A model generated the notes under the pieces. That model ran no database searches, had not been told where the DNA came from, and saw only the letters and a program-made list of their open reading frames with translations. The translations under genes and the position numbers were made by a program. Below are positions 1 to 5,586 of a stretch of DNA of 5,586 nt, piece by piece (the stretch's first letter is position 1; each line of letters starts with the position of its first letter). This DNA is from JACKOD01 sp041591635 (GTDB taxonomy: Bacteria; Pseudomonadota; Gammaproteobacteria; Pseudomonadales; Oleiphilaceae): NCBI GenBank assembly GCA_041591635.1, contig JBFHRO010000214.1, forward strand, positions 1-5,586, read 5' to 3'.

Positions 1-436
1 CCGGCGCAAGCACCTCTGATACTTGTCCCACCAGCCCCACAGGAGGACGCCCCGAATCATCAAGAGGCCCGAGAACCTCAAACCCCAGCCGCGCCCCCAG
101 CTGCACGTTATTGCCCCACAGAGGATGAATATCCAGCGGCAAATGGTACGCCAGCAAGCTCAGATTGTGCTCCAGCAGCAGTTTCAGGCGGCGCTTTTTT
201 ATCCCGGTGATAACCGTGCTTTCACCTTTCCAGAAATACCCATGATGCACCAGGAGCACATCCGCTTTAGCGGCCAGGGCGCGCTCAATCAACTCGTAAC
301 TGGCAGTCACTCCCGACACTATCTTGGCTACCTCGCCTCTCCCTTCGACCTGCAAACCATTGGGGCAATAATCCGTCACCTTTTCAGGCTGCATTATCTG
401 GTCAGCAGCATCCACAAGGCTCTTGAGATCAATCAT
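1..436 (-). CDS. NIF3/YbgI-family dinuclear metal-binding protein (DUF34), N-terminal part, cut by the window edge
   Basis: Reading leftward from the ATG at 436, 145 codons stay open to the window edge, so the 3' part is missing. Family members such as E. coli YbgI are about 247 residues, so roughly 60 percent is visible. The translation carries the family landmarks: a DYCPNGLQVEG segment near residues 22-32, SGVTAS at 41-46, the metal-binding VHHGYFWKGE at 63-72 with His64 and His65, and AYHLPLDIHPLWGNN at 96-110, where Asp102 is the next expected metal ligand. The C-terminal HxxxE-type ligand pair would lie outside the window. Family members form toroidal hexamers with two metals per subunit; their cellular role is unsettled, although a GTP cyclohydrolase-like or metal-related role has been proposed. 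The start codon shares bases with the hisC stop (ATGA), implying cotranscription and translational coupling. Family assignment is firm; function is unknown. Confidence 0.93.
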   Translation of the reverse strand, partial: MIDLKSLVDAADQIMQPEKVTDYCPNGLQVEGRGEVAKIVSGVTASYELIERALAAKADVLLVHHGYFWKGESTVITGIKKRRLKLLLEHNLSLLAYHLPLDIHPLWGNNVQLGARLGFEVLGPLDDSGRPPVGLVGQVSEVLAP

Positions 437-1527
437 TCCTGGCTACTTCCTGTGATCTCGACCAGCGCCTCCATCAAGCGGTTATTTTCAGCTTCGGTTC
501 CTACTGTCAAACGCAGGCAGTCGGCCAACAGTGGATGGGCGCCGTGCAAACACTTCACCAGTATACCCCTCGCCTTGAGCGCCTCGAACACCGCTCGCGC
601 AGTGCCGGAAGTGAGTCTGATCAACACAAAATTCGCCTGGCTTTCAAACACCTCCACCCCAGGAAGCGCCTTCAGGTCCTGCTGCAACGCATTTCGCAAC
701 ACAACCAGCCGCGCACTCTGCTCAGCCAGCACAGCGTAGTGGGCTAGCGCAAATTCCGCGCTGATTTGCGTGAGACTGTTGATATTGTACGGTAACCGTA
801 CCTTTTCAAACTCACCCAGCCATTGTGGATGCCCAAACAACATGCCAAGACGTAGCCCTGCCAGTCCGACTTTGCTCAAGGTGCGCATCACTACCAGGTT
901 TTCGTACTCATCGAGTAACGGCAACATAGTGGCATCGGTAAACGCTGTGTAGGCTTCATCGAGCACGACCAGCCCGTCACAGGCTTCAATCACTCGGCGC
1001 ACAGCACTCATATCGAATAAATTGCCGGTAGGATTGTTGGGTTGCGCCAAAAACAAAATGGCTGGCTGGTGCTCCGCAATTGCCCGCAGCAAGCCATCCA
1101 CATCCAGCGAAAAATCGGGATTCAGCGGCACGCCGACATAAGTCAGCCCTGTCAGTTTTGCGATCATTGAATACATTACGAAAGCAGGCTCAACCGAAAG
1201 CAGCACAGCTCCCGGCCTGGCCACGGCCATGGCCAGCATCTGGATGATTTCATCCGAGCCATTACCCAGCAGAATGTCATGACAGGGCGCCACCCCCATC
1301 TGCTCGCGCAGATGGGCCTTGAGGGTGCGGGCAGAAGGGTCAGGGTAACGATTAATTCGTACCGACTTCAGGGCTTCCAGCCACAGCGGCATCAACCCCC
1401 CCGGCCAAGGCCAGGGGTTTTCCATGGCATCAAGCTTGATCAGATTATCCGCCGGCTGCACGTGATAGGCGTTTAACGCCAGAATCTCAGGCCGCAACAG
1501 CCCCTGCGGGCCCTTTTTACCACTCAT
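433..1527 (-). CDS. hisC: Histidinol-phosphate aminotransferase HisC
   Basis: PLP-dependent, class I/II-fold aminotransferase that converts imidazole-acetol phosphate and glutamate to histidinol phosphate and 2-oxoglutarate, the seventh step of histidine synthesis in the cytosol. From the chosen start it is 364 residues, close to the usual 350-365. Visible landmarks: LDAMENPWPWP near 32-42 (substrate-binding N-terminal arm), YPDPSA at 61-66, GNGSDEII at 88-95 (cofactor phosphate site), NNPTGN at 164-169, VVLDEAY at 187-193 with Asp190 and Tyr193, TLSKVGLAGLRLG at 216-228 with the Schiff-base Lys219 and Arg226, and LRLTVGT at 338-344 with substrate-carboxylate Arg339. The frame is open upstream to 1635, overlapping hisD, but those 36 extra residues look unlike HisC. 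The ATG at 1527 has an AGGT motif six bases before it; the ATG at 1533 is a less well spaced alternative. A CobD-type decarboxylase is the main alternative family, but adjacency to hisD and hisG argues for HisC. Confidence 0.95.
   Translation of the reverse strand: MSGKKGPQGLLRPEILALNAYHVQPADNLIKLDAMENPWPWPGGLMPLWLEALKSVRINRYPDPSARTLKAHLREQMGVAPCHDILLGNGSDEIIQMLAMAVARPGAVLLSVEPAFVMYSMIAKLTGLTYVGVPLNPDFSLDVDGLLRAIAEHQPAILFLAQPNNPTGNLFDMSAVRRVIEACDGLVVLDEAYTAFTDATMLPLLDEYENLVVMRTLSKVGLAGLRLGMLFGHPQWLGEFEKVRLPYNINSLTQISAEFALAHYAVLAEQSARLVVLRNALQQDLKALPGVEVFESQANFVLIRLTSGTARAVFEALKARGILVKCLHGAHPLLADCLRLTVGTEAENNRLMEALVEITGSSQE
446..451 (-). promoter_or_regulatory. Ribosome binding site of the nif3-like gene, inside hisC
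   Basis: AGGAAG lies within the last codons of hisC, nine bases before the ATG at 436. A second AGGA sits directly against the ATG and is too close to act as a Shine-Dalgarno. With the ATGA stop/start overlap this supports reinitiation or coupled translation of the NIF3-like protein after hisC. Confidence 0.6.
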
Positions 1528-1533
1528 AGTCAT

Positions 1534-1537
1534 ACCT
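1534..1537 (-). promoter_or_regulatory. Ribosome binding site deciding the hisC start
   Basis: AGGT within CCAGGT ends six bases before the ATG at 1527 and directly abuts the in-frame ATG at 1533. Spacing therefore favours the second ATG, which yields a protein beginning MSGKKGPQ. It lies in the 73-base gap after hisD, so hisC appears to have its own initiation signal and does not depend on overlap with hisD. Confidence 0.55.
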
Positions 1538-1600
1538 GGTTGCCAAAAAGCCTTGTGCCGTACTTGCATCTTCAACGTCAAGCCGGCCACAGAACAGTGA

Positions 1601-2911
1601 TCAGTCTTTAATGCGGTATTCCGCCGACATGGCATGGGCCGTCAGTCCCTCGCCCCGAGCGAGAACAGAAGCAACCCGCCCCATAGTATCAGCACCGGCG
1701 GCCGAAAAATGAATGATCGAAGAACGCTTCTGGAAGTCGTACACCCCCAAAGGCGATGAAAATCTGGCCGTGCCCGACGTGGGCAGCACATGATTGGGGC
1801 CGGCACAATAATCGCCCAAAGCTTCTGCCGTGTAGCGCCCCATGAATATTGCCCCGGCATGGCGAATACTGTCAGCCAGTGCCTGCGGATCCTCAACCGA
1901 TAATTCGAGGTGCTCGGGAGCAATCAAATTACTGACTGCTGCCGCCTGATCAAGATCCCTCACCTTGATCATTGCCGCCCTGGCCCGCAATGACGCAGCG
2001 ATGATTTCCTTGCGCTCCATCGTAGGCAGAAGTTTGTTAATACTCGCCTCAACACGATCAAGAAAGGCACCATCCGCAGACACCAGAATCGACTGGGCAT
2101 TTTCGTCGTGCTCTGCCTGGGAGAATAGGTCCATGGCAATCCAGTCCGGATCTGTCAGGCCATCACATATCACCAGAATCTCCGAAGGTCCGGCAATCAT
2201 GTCTATACCAACGATGCCAAATACTTCCCGCTTTGCCGTAGCCACATAGATGTTGCCAGGCCCAACTATCTTGTCGACCGCAGGAATGGTTTCGGTACCA
2301 TAGGCCAGAGCCGCTACGGCCTGAGCGCCTCCGATGCAAAATACCCGATCCACGCCGGCCACCGCCGCCGCGGCCAGAACCAGTGGATTGACCTCCCCGT
2401 CAGGGGTTGGCACGACCATGATCAGTTCACCCACACCAGCCACCTTGGCAGGGATCGCATTCATAAGCACCGACGAAGGGTAAGCCGCTTTGCCGCCGGG
2501 AACATAAAGCCCGACCCGATCCATCGGCACTACTTTCTGGCCCAACACAGTGCCATCAGACTCCGTGTAGGTCCAGCTTGTCTGTAACTGATGCTCGTGA
2601 TACGCACGAATCCTGTCTGCGGCCTGCTCGAGCGCCGCACGCTGAGCTGCGTCTATAGCCAGCAACGCCGCATCAATTCTGGCCTTGTCGACCTCAAGTT
2701 CCCGCGCATGTTCGCAACGCATGCGATCAAAACGCTCGGTAAACTCAAGCACGGCACTATCACCCTCGCGCTTCACCCGCTGCAAGATATCCCGCACCCG
2801 GTGCTGTATTTCGTTGTCTACTGCATCATCCCAGGAAACGAGTTTTTTTAGCTGTTGGGAAAAGCCTTCTGAAGAGGCATCGAGTCGGGTAATTTTGAGA
2901 TTGTCTAACAT
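1601..2911 (-). CDS. hisD: Histidinol dehydrogenase HisD
   Basis: Zinc- and NAD-dependent enzyme that oxidises L-histidinol twice, through the aldehyde, to L-histidine, the last two steps of the pathway. At 436 residues it has the full family length. The expected active-site residues are all visible: Gln265 and His268 in FSQAEHDENAQS (zinc ligands), the catalytic pair Glu333-His334 in APEHLELS, Asp367 in LGDYCAGPNHVLPTSGTARF (zinc ligand), and His426 in TAHAMSAEYR near the C terminus (zinc ligand, contributed to the partner subunit of the dimer in studied enzymes). The NAD/substrate region includes YVPGGKAAYPSS at 136-147, GGAQAVAALAYGT at 194-206, KIVGPGN at 214-220 and DMIAGPSEI at 237-245. 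The ATG at 2911 is preceded by AAGGT at six-base spacing. It follows hisG by 29 bases and precedes hisC by 73, consistent with one transcript. Nothing unusual is seen. Confidence 0.98.
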   Translation of the reverse strand: MLDNLKITRLDASSEGFSQQLKKLVSWDDAVDNEIQHRVRDILQRVKREGDSAVLEFTERFDRMRCEHARELEVDKARIDAALLAIDAAQRAALEQAADRIRAYHEHQLQTSWTYTESDGTVLGQKVVPMDRVGLYVPGGKAAYPSSVLMNAIPAKVAGVGELIMVVPTPDGEVNPLVLAAAAVAGVDRVFCIGGAQAVAALAYGTETIPAVDKIVGPGNIYVATAKREVFGIVGIDMIAGPSEILVICDGLTDPDWIAMDLFSQAEHDENAQSILVSADGAFLDRVEASINKLLPTMERKEIIAASLRARAAMIKVRDLDQAAAVSNLIAPEHLELSVEDPQALADSIRHAGAIFMGRYTAEALGDYCAGPNHVLPTSGTARFSSPLGVYDFQKRSSIIHFSAAGADTMGRVASVLARGEGLTAHAMSAEYRIKD

Positions 2912-2940
2912 CAGGCTACCTTAAACGAAAAAACGCTGCG

Positions 2941-3591
2941 TTACGCACGCTGTCGAACGGCTTCGGCCAGCTTGTCAATGATAGGCTGGATACTCCCGTG
3001 CTTCATCTTCATCGAAGCCCGGTTAACGACCAGGCGGGAGCTGATCATATGAATCAATTCTCGCGGCTCAAGACCATTGGCTTTCAGCGTCTTCCCCGTA
3101 TCCACAATATCAACGATTTCATCCGCCAGACCCAAAATGGGGGCCAACTCCATGGCACCATAGAGCTTAATGATTTCGACCTGCTGGCCTTGCGCCGCGT
3201 AATAGGCCTTGGCCAGATTGACAAACTTGGTAGCCACACGCAACCGGCCTCCTTGCACAGCGCTGCCGTCTTTGGGCCCGGCCGTCATGAGTCGACACCT
3301 GGAAATCTGCAAGTCCAGCGGTTCATACAAACCATCCGCACCGTGCTCCATCAACACATCCTTGCCCGTCACACCAAGATCCGCACCGCCGTACTGCACA
3401 TAGGTTGGCACGTCGGTGGCGCGAATGATAATCTGGCGGACATCGGGGCGCGAAGTGTCGAACACCAACTTACGACTCGCCGCAATGTCTTCCAGCGGCT
3501 TGATACCTGCAGCGGCTAACAGGGGAAGCGTTTCGTCAAGAATCCTGCCTTTGGACAGGGCGATAATCAAGGCTTCATTATTTGCAGACAT
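2941..3591 (-). CDS. hisG: ATP phosphoribosyltransferase catalytic subunit HisG, short form
   Basis: Catalyses the first, committed step of histidine synthesis: ATP plus PRPP gives phosphoribosyl-ATP. The family signature is complete at residues 148-169, from Glu148 through Gly154 to DIVDTGKTL at 161-169, the PRPP-binding segment. The N terminus has the typical IIALSKGRILDETLPLL, followed by GADLGVTGKDVL at 69-80. At 216 residues it is the short HisG(S) type, lacking the C-terminal regulatory ACT-like domain of the roughly 300-residue long form. Short HisG is known to need the HisZ subunit for activity and histidine feedback. No hisZ is present here, so it should be elsewhere in the genome. 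The ATG at 3591 follows GGA at eight-base spacing; a TTG directly upstream at 3594 would add one residue and is less likely. The gene lies 31 bases after murA and 29 before hisD. Confidence 0.97.
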   Translation of the reverse strand: MSANNEALIIALSKGRILDETLPLLAAAGIKPLEDIAASRKLVFDTSRPDVRQIIIRATDVPTYVQYGGADLGVTGKDVLMEHGADGLYEPLDLQISRCRLMTAGPKDGSAVQGGRLRVATKFVNLAKAYYAAQGQQVEIIKLYGAMELAPILGLADEIVDIVDTGKTLKANGLEPRELIHMISSRLVVNRASMKMKHGSIQPIIDKLAEAVRQRA

Positions 3592-3622
3592 CAACTGGAT
3601 CCATCATTCGTAACAATCAAGG

Positions 3623-4888
3623 CTATCGGGATGGCAAGCGCCGAATCTTTCCGCCAAGCAATTGCAGTTTCTCTTCAATACACTCATAACCACGATCAAT
3701 GTGGTAAATACGATCAATCAAGGTTTCGCCTTCGGCAATCAGACCCGCGATAACCAGGCTTGCCGAAGCTCGCAAATCTGTCGCCATAATGGGGGCGCCC
3801 TTCAGCGCCTCCACGCCCGTGGTAATGGCCGTATTGCCTTCCTGACGGATTTTTGCCCCCATACGATTGAGTTCGTAGATGTGCATAAAGCGGTTTTCAA
3901 ATATGGTTTCGATAACGGCTCCCGTTCCCTCAGCCACGCTGTTCATTGCCACAAACTGTGCCTGCATATCGGTAGGAAAGGCGGGATAGGGTGCCGTTCG
4001 CAGGGAAATAGCCTTGGGGCGATTACCTTTCATGTCCAGTTCAATCCAGTCCTTACCCGTGCTGATATGGGCACCAGCCTCTTCGAGCTTGAGCAAGACC
4101 GCCTCCAGCAGGTGTTCATTGGTATCTTTAAGCTTCACCCTGCCGCGGGTCGCTGCCGCTGCGACGAGATAAGTACCGGTCTCAACCCGATCCGGCAACA
4201 CGTTGAAGTGAGCACTTGTCAGCCTTGGAACACCTTCAATTTCGATTGTTGACGAACCATGGCCCTTAATAATGGCTCCCATGGCAATCAGACACTCGGC
4301 AAGATCCACCACTTCCGGCTCGCGGGCGGCGTTTTCCAGCACGGTTTTGCCCTCTGCCAGAACGGCGGCCATTAACAGGTTCTCGGTGCCCGTAACTGTC
4401 ACCACGTCCAGAAATATATGTGCTCCCTTGAGACGCCCATTGGTACTGGCCTTAATGTACCCATTCTCAACCACGATCTCTGCTCCCATGGCCTCCAGGC
4501 CACGAATGTGCAAATCAACAGGTCGACTGCCAATCGCGCACCCGCCCGGAAGAGAGACTTCTGCCTGGCCAAAGTGGGCCAACAAAGGACCCAGCACCAA
4601 AATAGACGCACGCATGGTCTTGACCAACTCATAAGGTGCACTGAAATGTTTGATCGTGTTGGCTCGTACCTCGACGCTCATTTTTTCATCGATAGTCAGC
4701 TCGACGCCCATGCGTCCCAAAAGCTCGATCATGGTCGTAATGTCATGCAGGTGCGGAAGATTCCCCACCGTCAACACTTCATCACACAACAAAGACGCCG
4801 CCAGAATTGGCAGCGCAGAATTCTTGGCACCCGAAATTCTTATTTCACCATCAAGCGGTGTTCCACCGGTGATCAACAGTTTTTCCAC
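3623..4888 (-). CDS. murA: UDP-N-acetylglucosamine 1-carboxyvinyltransferase MurA
   Basis: Transfers enolpyruvate from PEP to UDP-N-acetylglucosamine, the first committed step of peptidoglycan synthesis in the cytosol and the target of fosfomycin. The 421 residues match the family length and the EPSP-synthase-like two-domain fold. Visible sites: ISGAKNSALPIL at 18-29 with Lys22 and Asn23, KTMRAS at 90-95 with Arg93, LPGGCAIGSRPVDLH at 113-127 with the catalytic Cys117 and Arg121, LPDRVETGTYLVAAA at 231-245, FPTDMQAQF at 304-312 with catalytic Asp308, and HIDRGYE at 396-402 with Arg399. Having Cys rather than Asp in the active-site loop predicts fosfomycin sensitivity of the enzyme. The start is a GTG at 4888: an in-frame TAA lies seven codons upstream and no in-frame ATG is available, while the N terminus MEKLLITGG aligns with known MurA. 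A weak GAG Shine-Dalgarno sits nine bases upstream. It follows ibaG, as in many gammaproteobacteria. Confidence 0.98.
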   Translation of the reverse strand: MEKLLITGGTPLDGEIRISGAKNSALPILAASLLCDEVLTVGNLPHLHDITTMIELLGRMGVELTIDEKMSVEVRANTIKHFSAPYELVKTMRASILVLGPLLAHFGQAEVSLPGGCAIGSRPVDLHIRGLEAMGAEIVVENGYIKASTNGRLKGAHIFLDVVTVTGTENLLMAAVLAEGKTVLENAAREPEVVDLAECLIAMGAIIKGHGSSTIEIEGVPRLTSAHFNVLPDRVETGTYLVAAAATRGRVKLKDTNEHLLEAVLLKLEEAGAHISTGKDWIELDMKGNRPKAISLRTAPYPAFPTDMQAQFVAMNSVAEGTGAVIETIFENRFMHIYELNRMGAKIRQEGNTAITTGVEALKGAPIMATDLRASASLVIAGLIAEGETLIDRIYHIDRGYECIEEKLQLLGGKIRRLPSR

Positions 4889-4940
4889 GATCAGGTTCTC
4901 ATCGAATTAAACAGATAGATAGGACATGTCGGCAGTAATA

Positions 4941-4955
4941 GCGCGGGCTGCGCGC
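4941..4955. other. Small GC-rich inverted repeat in the ibaG-murA gap
   Basis: GCGCG and CGCGC flank a five-base loop, a possible short hairpin about 50 bases before the murA start. No T-run follows on either strand, so it is not an intrinsic terminator. It may lie in the 5' leader of a murA transcript or be incidental. Confidence 0.3.
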
Positions 4956-4958
4956 CTT

Positions 4959-5000
4959 AGTACGATCAACACAGTACGATCAACACAGCAGAATCAACAC
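4959..5000. repeat. Three-copy 14-base tandem repeat upstream of murA
   Basis: The unit AGTACGATCAACAC occurs twice without mismatch at 4959-4972 and 4973-4986, then a third time at 4987-5000 with three substitutions (11 of 14 matching). The array starts seven bases after the ibaG stop, in the only sizeable non-coding gap before murA. In the direction of transcription each of the perfect copies reads GTGTTGATCGTACT and contains one GATC site and a TTGATC hexamer loosely like a -35 box. No spacing-compatible -10 box was found. It could be a direct-repeat regulator site or simply a slippage duplication. Confidence 0.85.
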
Positions 5001-5007
5001 AACCGGC

Positions 5008-5250
5008 TTACGAATTGACAGACGCCCACTGCTCCGGGGTGTAGGTCTTCAGCGAAAGCGCGTGCAAGGTATCATTGCGAAGATACTCGTCGACACAGGC
5101 GTAAACCAGCTGCTGCCGCTTGACCGGAGACAGACCCATAAACTTGTCACTGATCACCACCGCCTGCGCGTGCCTGCCGTCACTTTGGGCATGAACTTCA
5201 CAGCCTTCCAGTCGTTGCGAAATGATCTTTTCAATTTCGTGTGCCTGCAT
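5008..5250 (-). CDS. ibaG: BolA-family protein IbaG (YrbA)
   Basis: An 80-residue single-domain BolA/YrbA protein of the usual length. BolA-type proteins pair with monothiol glutaredoxins around a shared [2Fe-2S] cluster and take part in iron-sulfur handling; in E. coli IbaG has been linked to acid stress. The fold landmarks are visible: SDGRHAQAVVISDKF at 23-37 (with His27 in the loop where a cluster ligand is expected), the helix-turn region LSPVKRQQLVYACVDEYL at 40-57, and the hallmark LHALSLKTYTPEQW at 62-75, whose His63 is the conserved cluster-ligand position. The sequence aligns throughout with E. coli IbaG, including the TYTPEQW ending. The ATG at 5250 has GGGT eight bases upstream and AGG three bases upstream. 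It lies between mlaB (86-base gap) and murA (119-base gap), the conserved position of this gene. The BolA-family call is firm; the physiological role is inferred from relatives. Confidence 0.94.
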   Translation of the reverse strand: MQAHEIEKIISQRLEGCEVHAQSDGRHAQAVVISDKFMGLSPVKRQQLVYACVDEYLRNDTLHALSLKTYTPEQWASVNS

Positions 5251-5336
5251 AAACCTGTACCCATATCAGCCAGTAAAACAGAGGTTCTCAATAATCAGAG
5301 AACGCAAAGGCGAGAATAGTAGCAAATGCCCCGCAG

Positions 5337-5586
5337 TTACAAAAGCAACAAGGCATCCAACCCGGAAACCTTGGCCAGCTCCCTGAGCTTGTTTGATGCA
5401 TTTGTGACAGTTATTTTTTTTCCGTTCGTCTGGCCCTGGCGAATCCAGCACAACACCAACGACAGGACCTGACTGGATGCAGAGGCAAACTCTGCAAGAT
5501 CAATCCTGATGACCGAAGCATGCGCGGCATTATGGGCCGCTATCTGCTTCTCACCCCAGTCGCGTATCGCCAGCAAACCTTCGCCG
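5337..5586 (-). CDS. mlaB: MlaB-like STAS-domain protein, C-terminal part, cut by the window edge
   Basis: The frame enters from the right edge and ends with TAA at 5337, giving 82 visible residues. E. coli MlaB is 97 residues, so only the N terminus and true start are missing; the TTG at 5576 is internal and should not be taken as the start. The segment has the STAS pattern: a hydrophobic strand VIRIDL (fragment residues 25-30), a loop and helix ASSQVLSLVLCWI (36-48), then strand KKITVT (56-61), and LRELAKVSGLDALL (67-80), the typical closing helix. MlaB binds the ATPase MlaF in the inner-membrane MlaFEDB complex that moves phospholipids between the membranes. The position just before ibaG and murA matches the end of the mla operon in gammaproteobacteria. 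Oddity: the STAS loop consensus Asp-Ser/Thr-Ser/Ala-Gly reads Ala-Ser-Ser-Gln (36-39). The name relies on context as well as the fold. Confidence 0.83.
   Translation of the reverse strand, partial: GEGLLAIRDWGEKQIAAHNAAHASVIRIDLAEFASASSQVLSLVLCWIRQGQTNGKKITVTNASNKLRELAKVSGLDALLLL

Noticed and set aside
23..739. 238-codon open frame on the plus strand
   Set aside because: It lies antisense across the hisC end and the NIF3-like gene, both of which have clear family motifs. The plus-strand product is rich in Gln, His, Arg and Ser with no recognisable domain, typical of a shadow frame.
433..1527. CobD-type threonine-phosphate decarboxylase instead of HisC
   Set aside because: The fold is shared, but the motifs, length and position directly after hisG and hisD fit HisC.
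1528..1600. TTGACG in the hisD-hisC gap as a -35 box
   Set aside because: No acceptable -10 hexamer follows at 16-18 bases, so an internal hisC promoter is not supported.
2928..2942. AACG-CAG-CGTT stem followed by a T6 run in the hisG-hisD gap, terminator-like on the minus strand
   Set aside because: The stem is only four base pairs and hisD follows with a good ribosome binding site. Too weak to call a terminator or attenuator.
2998..3519. 173-codon plus-strand open frame
   Set aside because: Antisense to hisG, whose full signature is intact; the product has no family features.
3662..4252. 196-codon plus-strand open frame, and others over 4272-4918
   Set aside because: All are antisense to murA, which is complete with catalytic residues. 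No independent start signals or domains were seen.
4906..4911. TTTAAT on the minus strand as a -10 box for murA
   Set aside because: It matches 5 of 6 bases, but no -35 box lies at 16-18 bases and the leader would be only about ten bases long.
5266..5451. 61-codon minus-strand open frame between ibaG and mlaB
   Set aside because: It overlaps most of the MlaB C-terminal coding region in another frame and has no recognisable features.

Overview
The window is a stretch of bacterial chromosome with every supported gene on the minus strand, so transcription runs from the right end to the left end. The order in that direction is mlaB (cut by the right edge), ibaG, murA, hisG, hisD, hisC and a NIF3/YbgI-family gene (cut by the left edge). 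The gene order, the short HisG and the close match of MurA, IbaG and YbgI to proteobacterial forms point to a gammaproteobacterium. The mla-ibaG-murA order is shared with E. coli, and the added hisG-hisD-hisC block is the arrangement I recall from Pseudomonas and related marine groups. Base composition is moderate and even. I cannot name the genus from this sequence.

Region by region: 5337-5586 holds the C-terminal part of the STAS protein MlaB, the last gene of the usual mlaFEDCB phospholipid-transport operon, whose other genes would lie beyond the right edge. 5008-5250 is the BolA-family gene ibaG. The 119-base gap at 4889-5007 carries a three-copy 14-base tandem repeat and a small GC hairpin. 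3623-4888 is murA, with a GTG start. 2941-3591 is hisG of the short, HisZ-dependent type. 1601-2911 is hisD. 433-1527 is hisC. 1-436 is the N-terminal part of the NIF3-like gene, whose start codon overlaps the hisC stop in an ATGA junction.

The genes fall into two functional groups. MlaB and MurA serve the cell envelope: outer-membrane lipid asymmetry and the first committed step of peptidoglycan synthesis. IbaG is a small partner of monothiol glutaredoxins in iron-sulfur handling. HisG, HisC and HisD catalyse the first, seventh and last two steps of histidine synthesis, so the rest of the pathway must be encoded elsewhere. Spacings of 31 bases (murA-hisG), 29 bases (hisG-hisD), 73 bases (hisD-hisC) and an overlap (hisC-nif3) suggest that murA through nif3 are cotranscribed.

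I read both strands for hidden systems. All genes are intact apart from the two edge truncations, and I see no mobile element, CRISPR array, RNA gene or foreign-looking insert. I found no new biological system. The points worth a second look are modest: the tandem repeat before murA, the degenerate STAS loop of MlaB, the coupled hisC-nif3 junction, and start-site details of murA and hisC.
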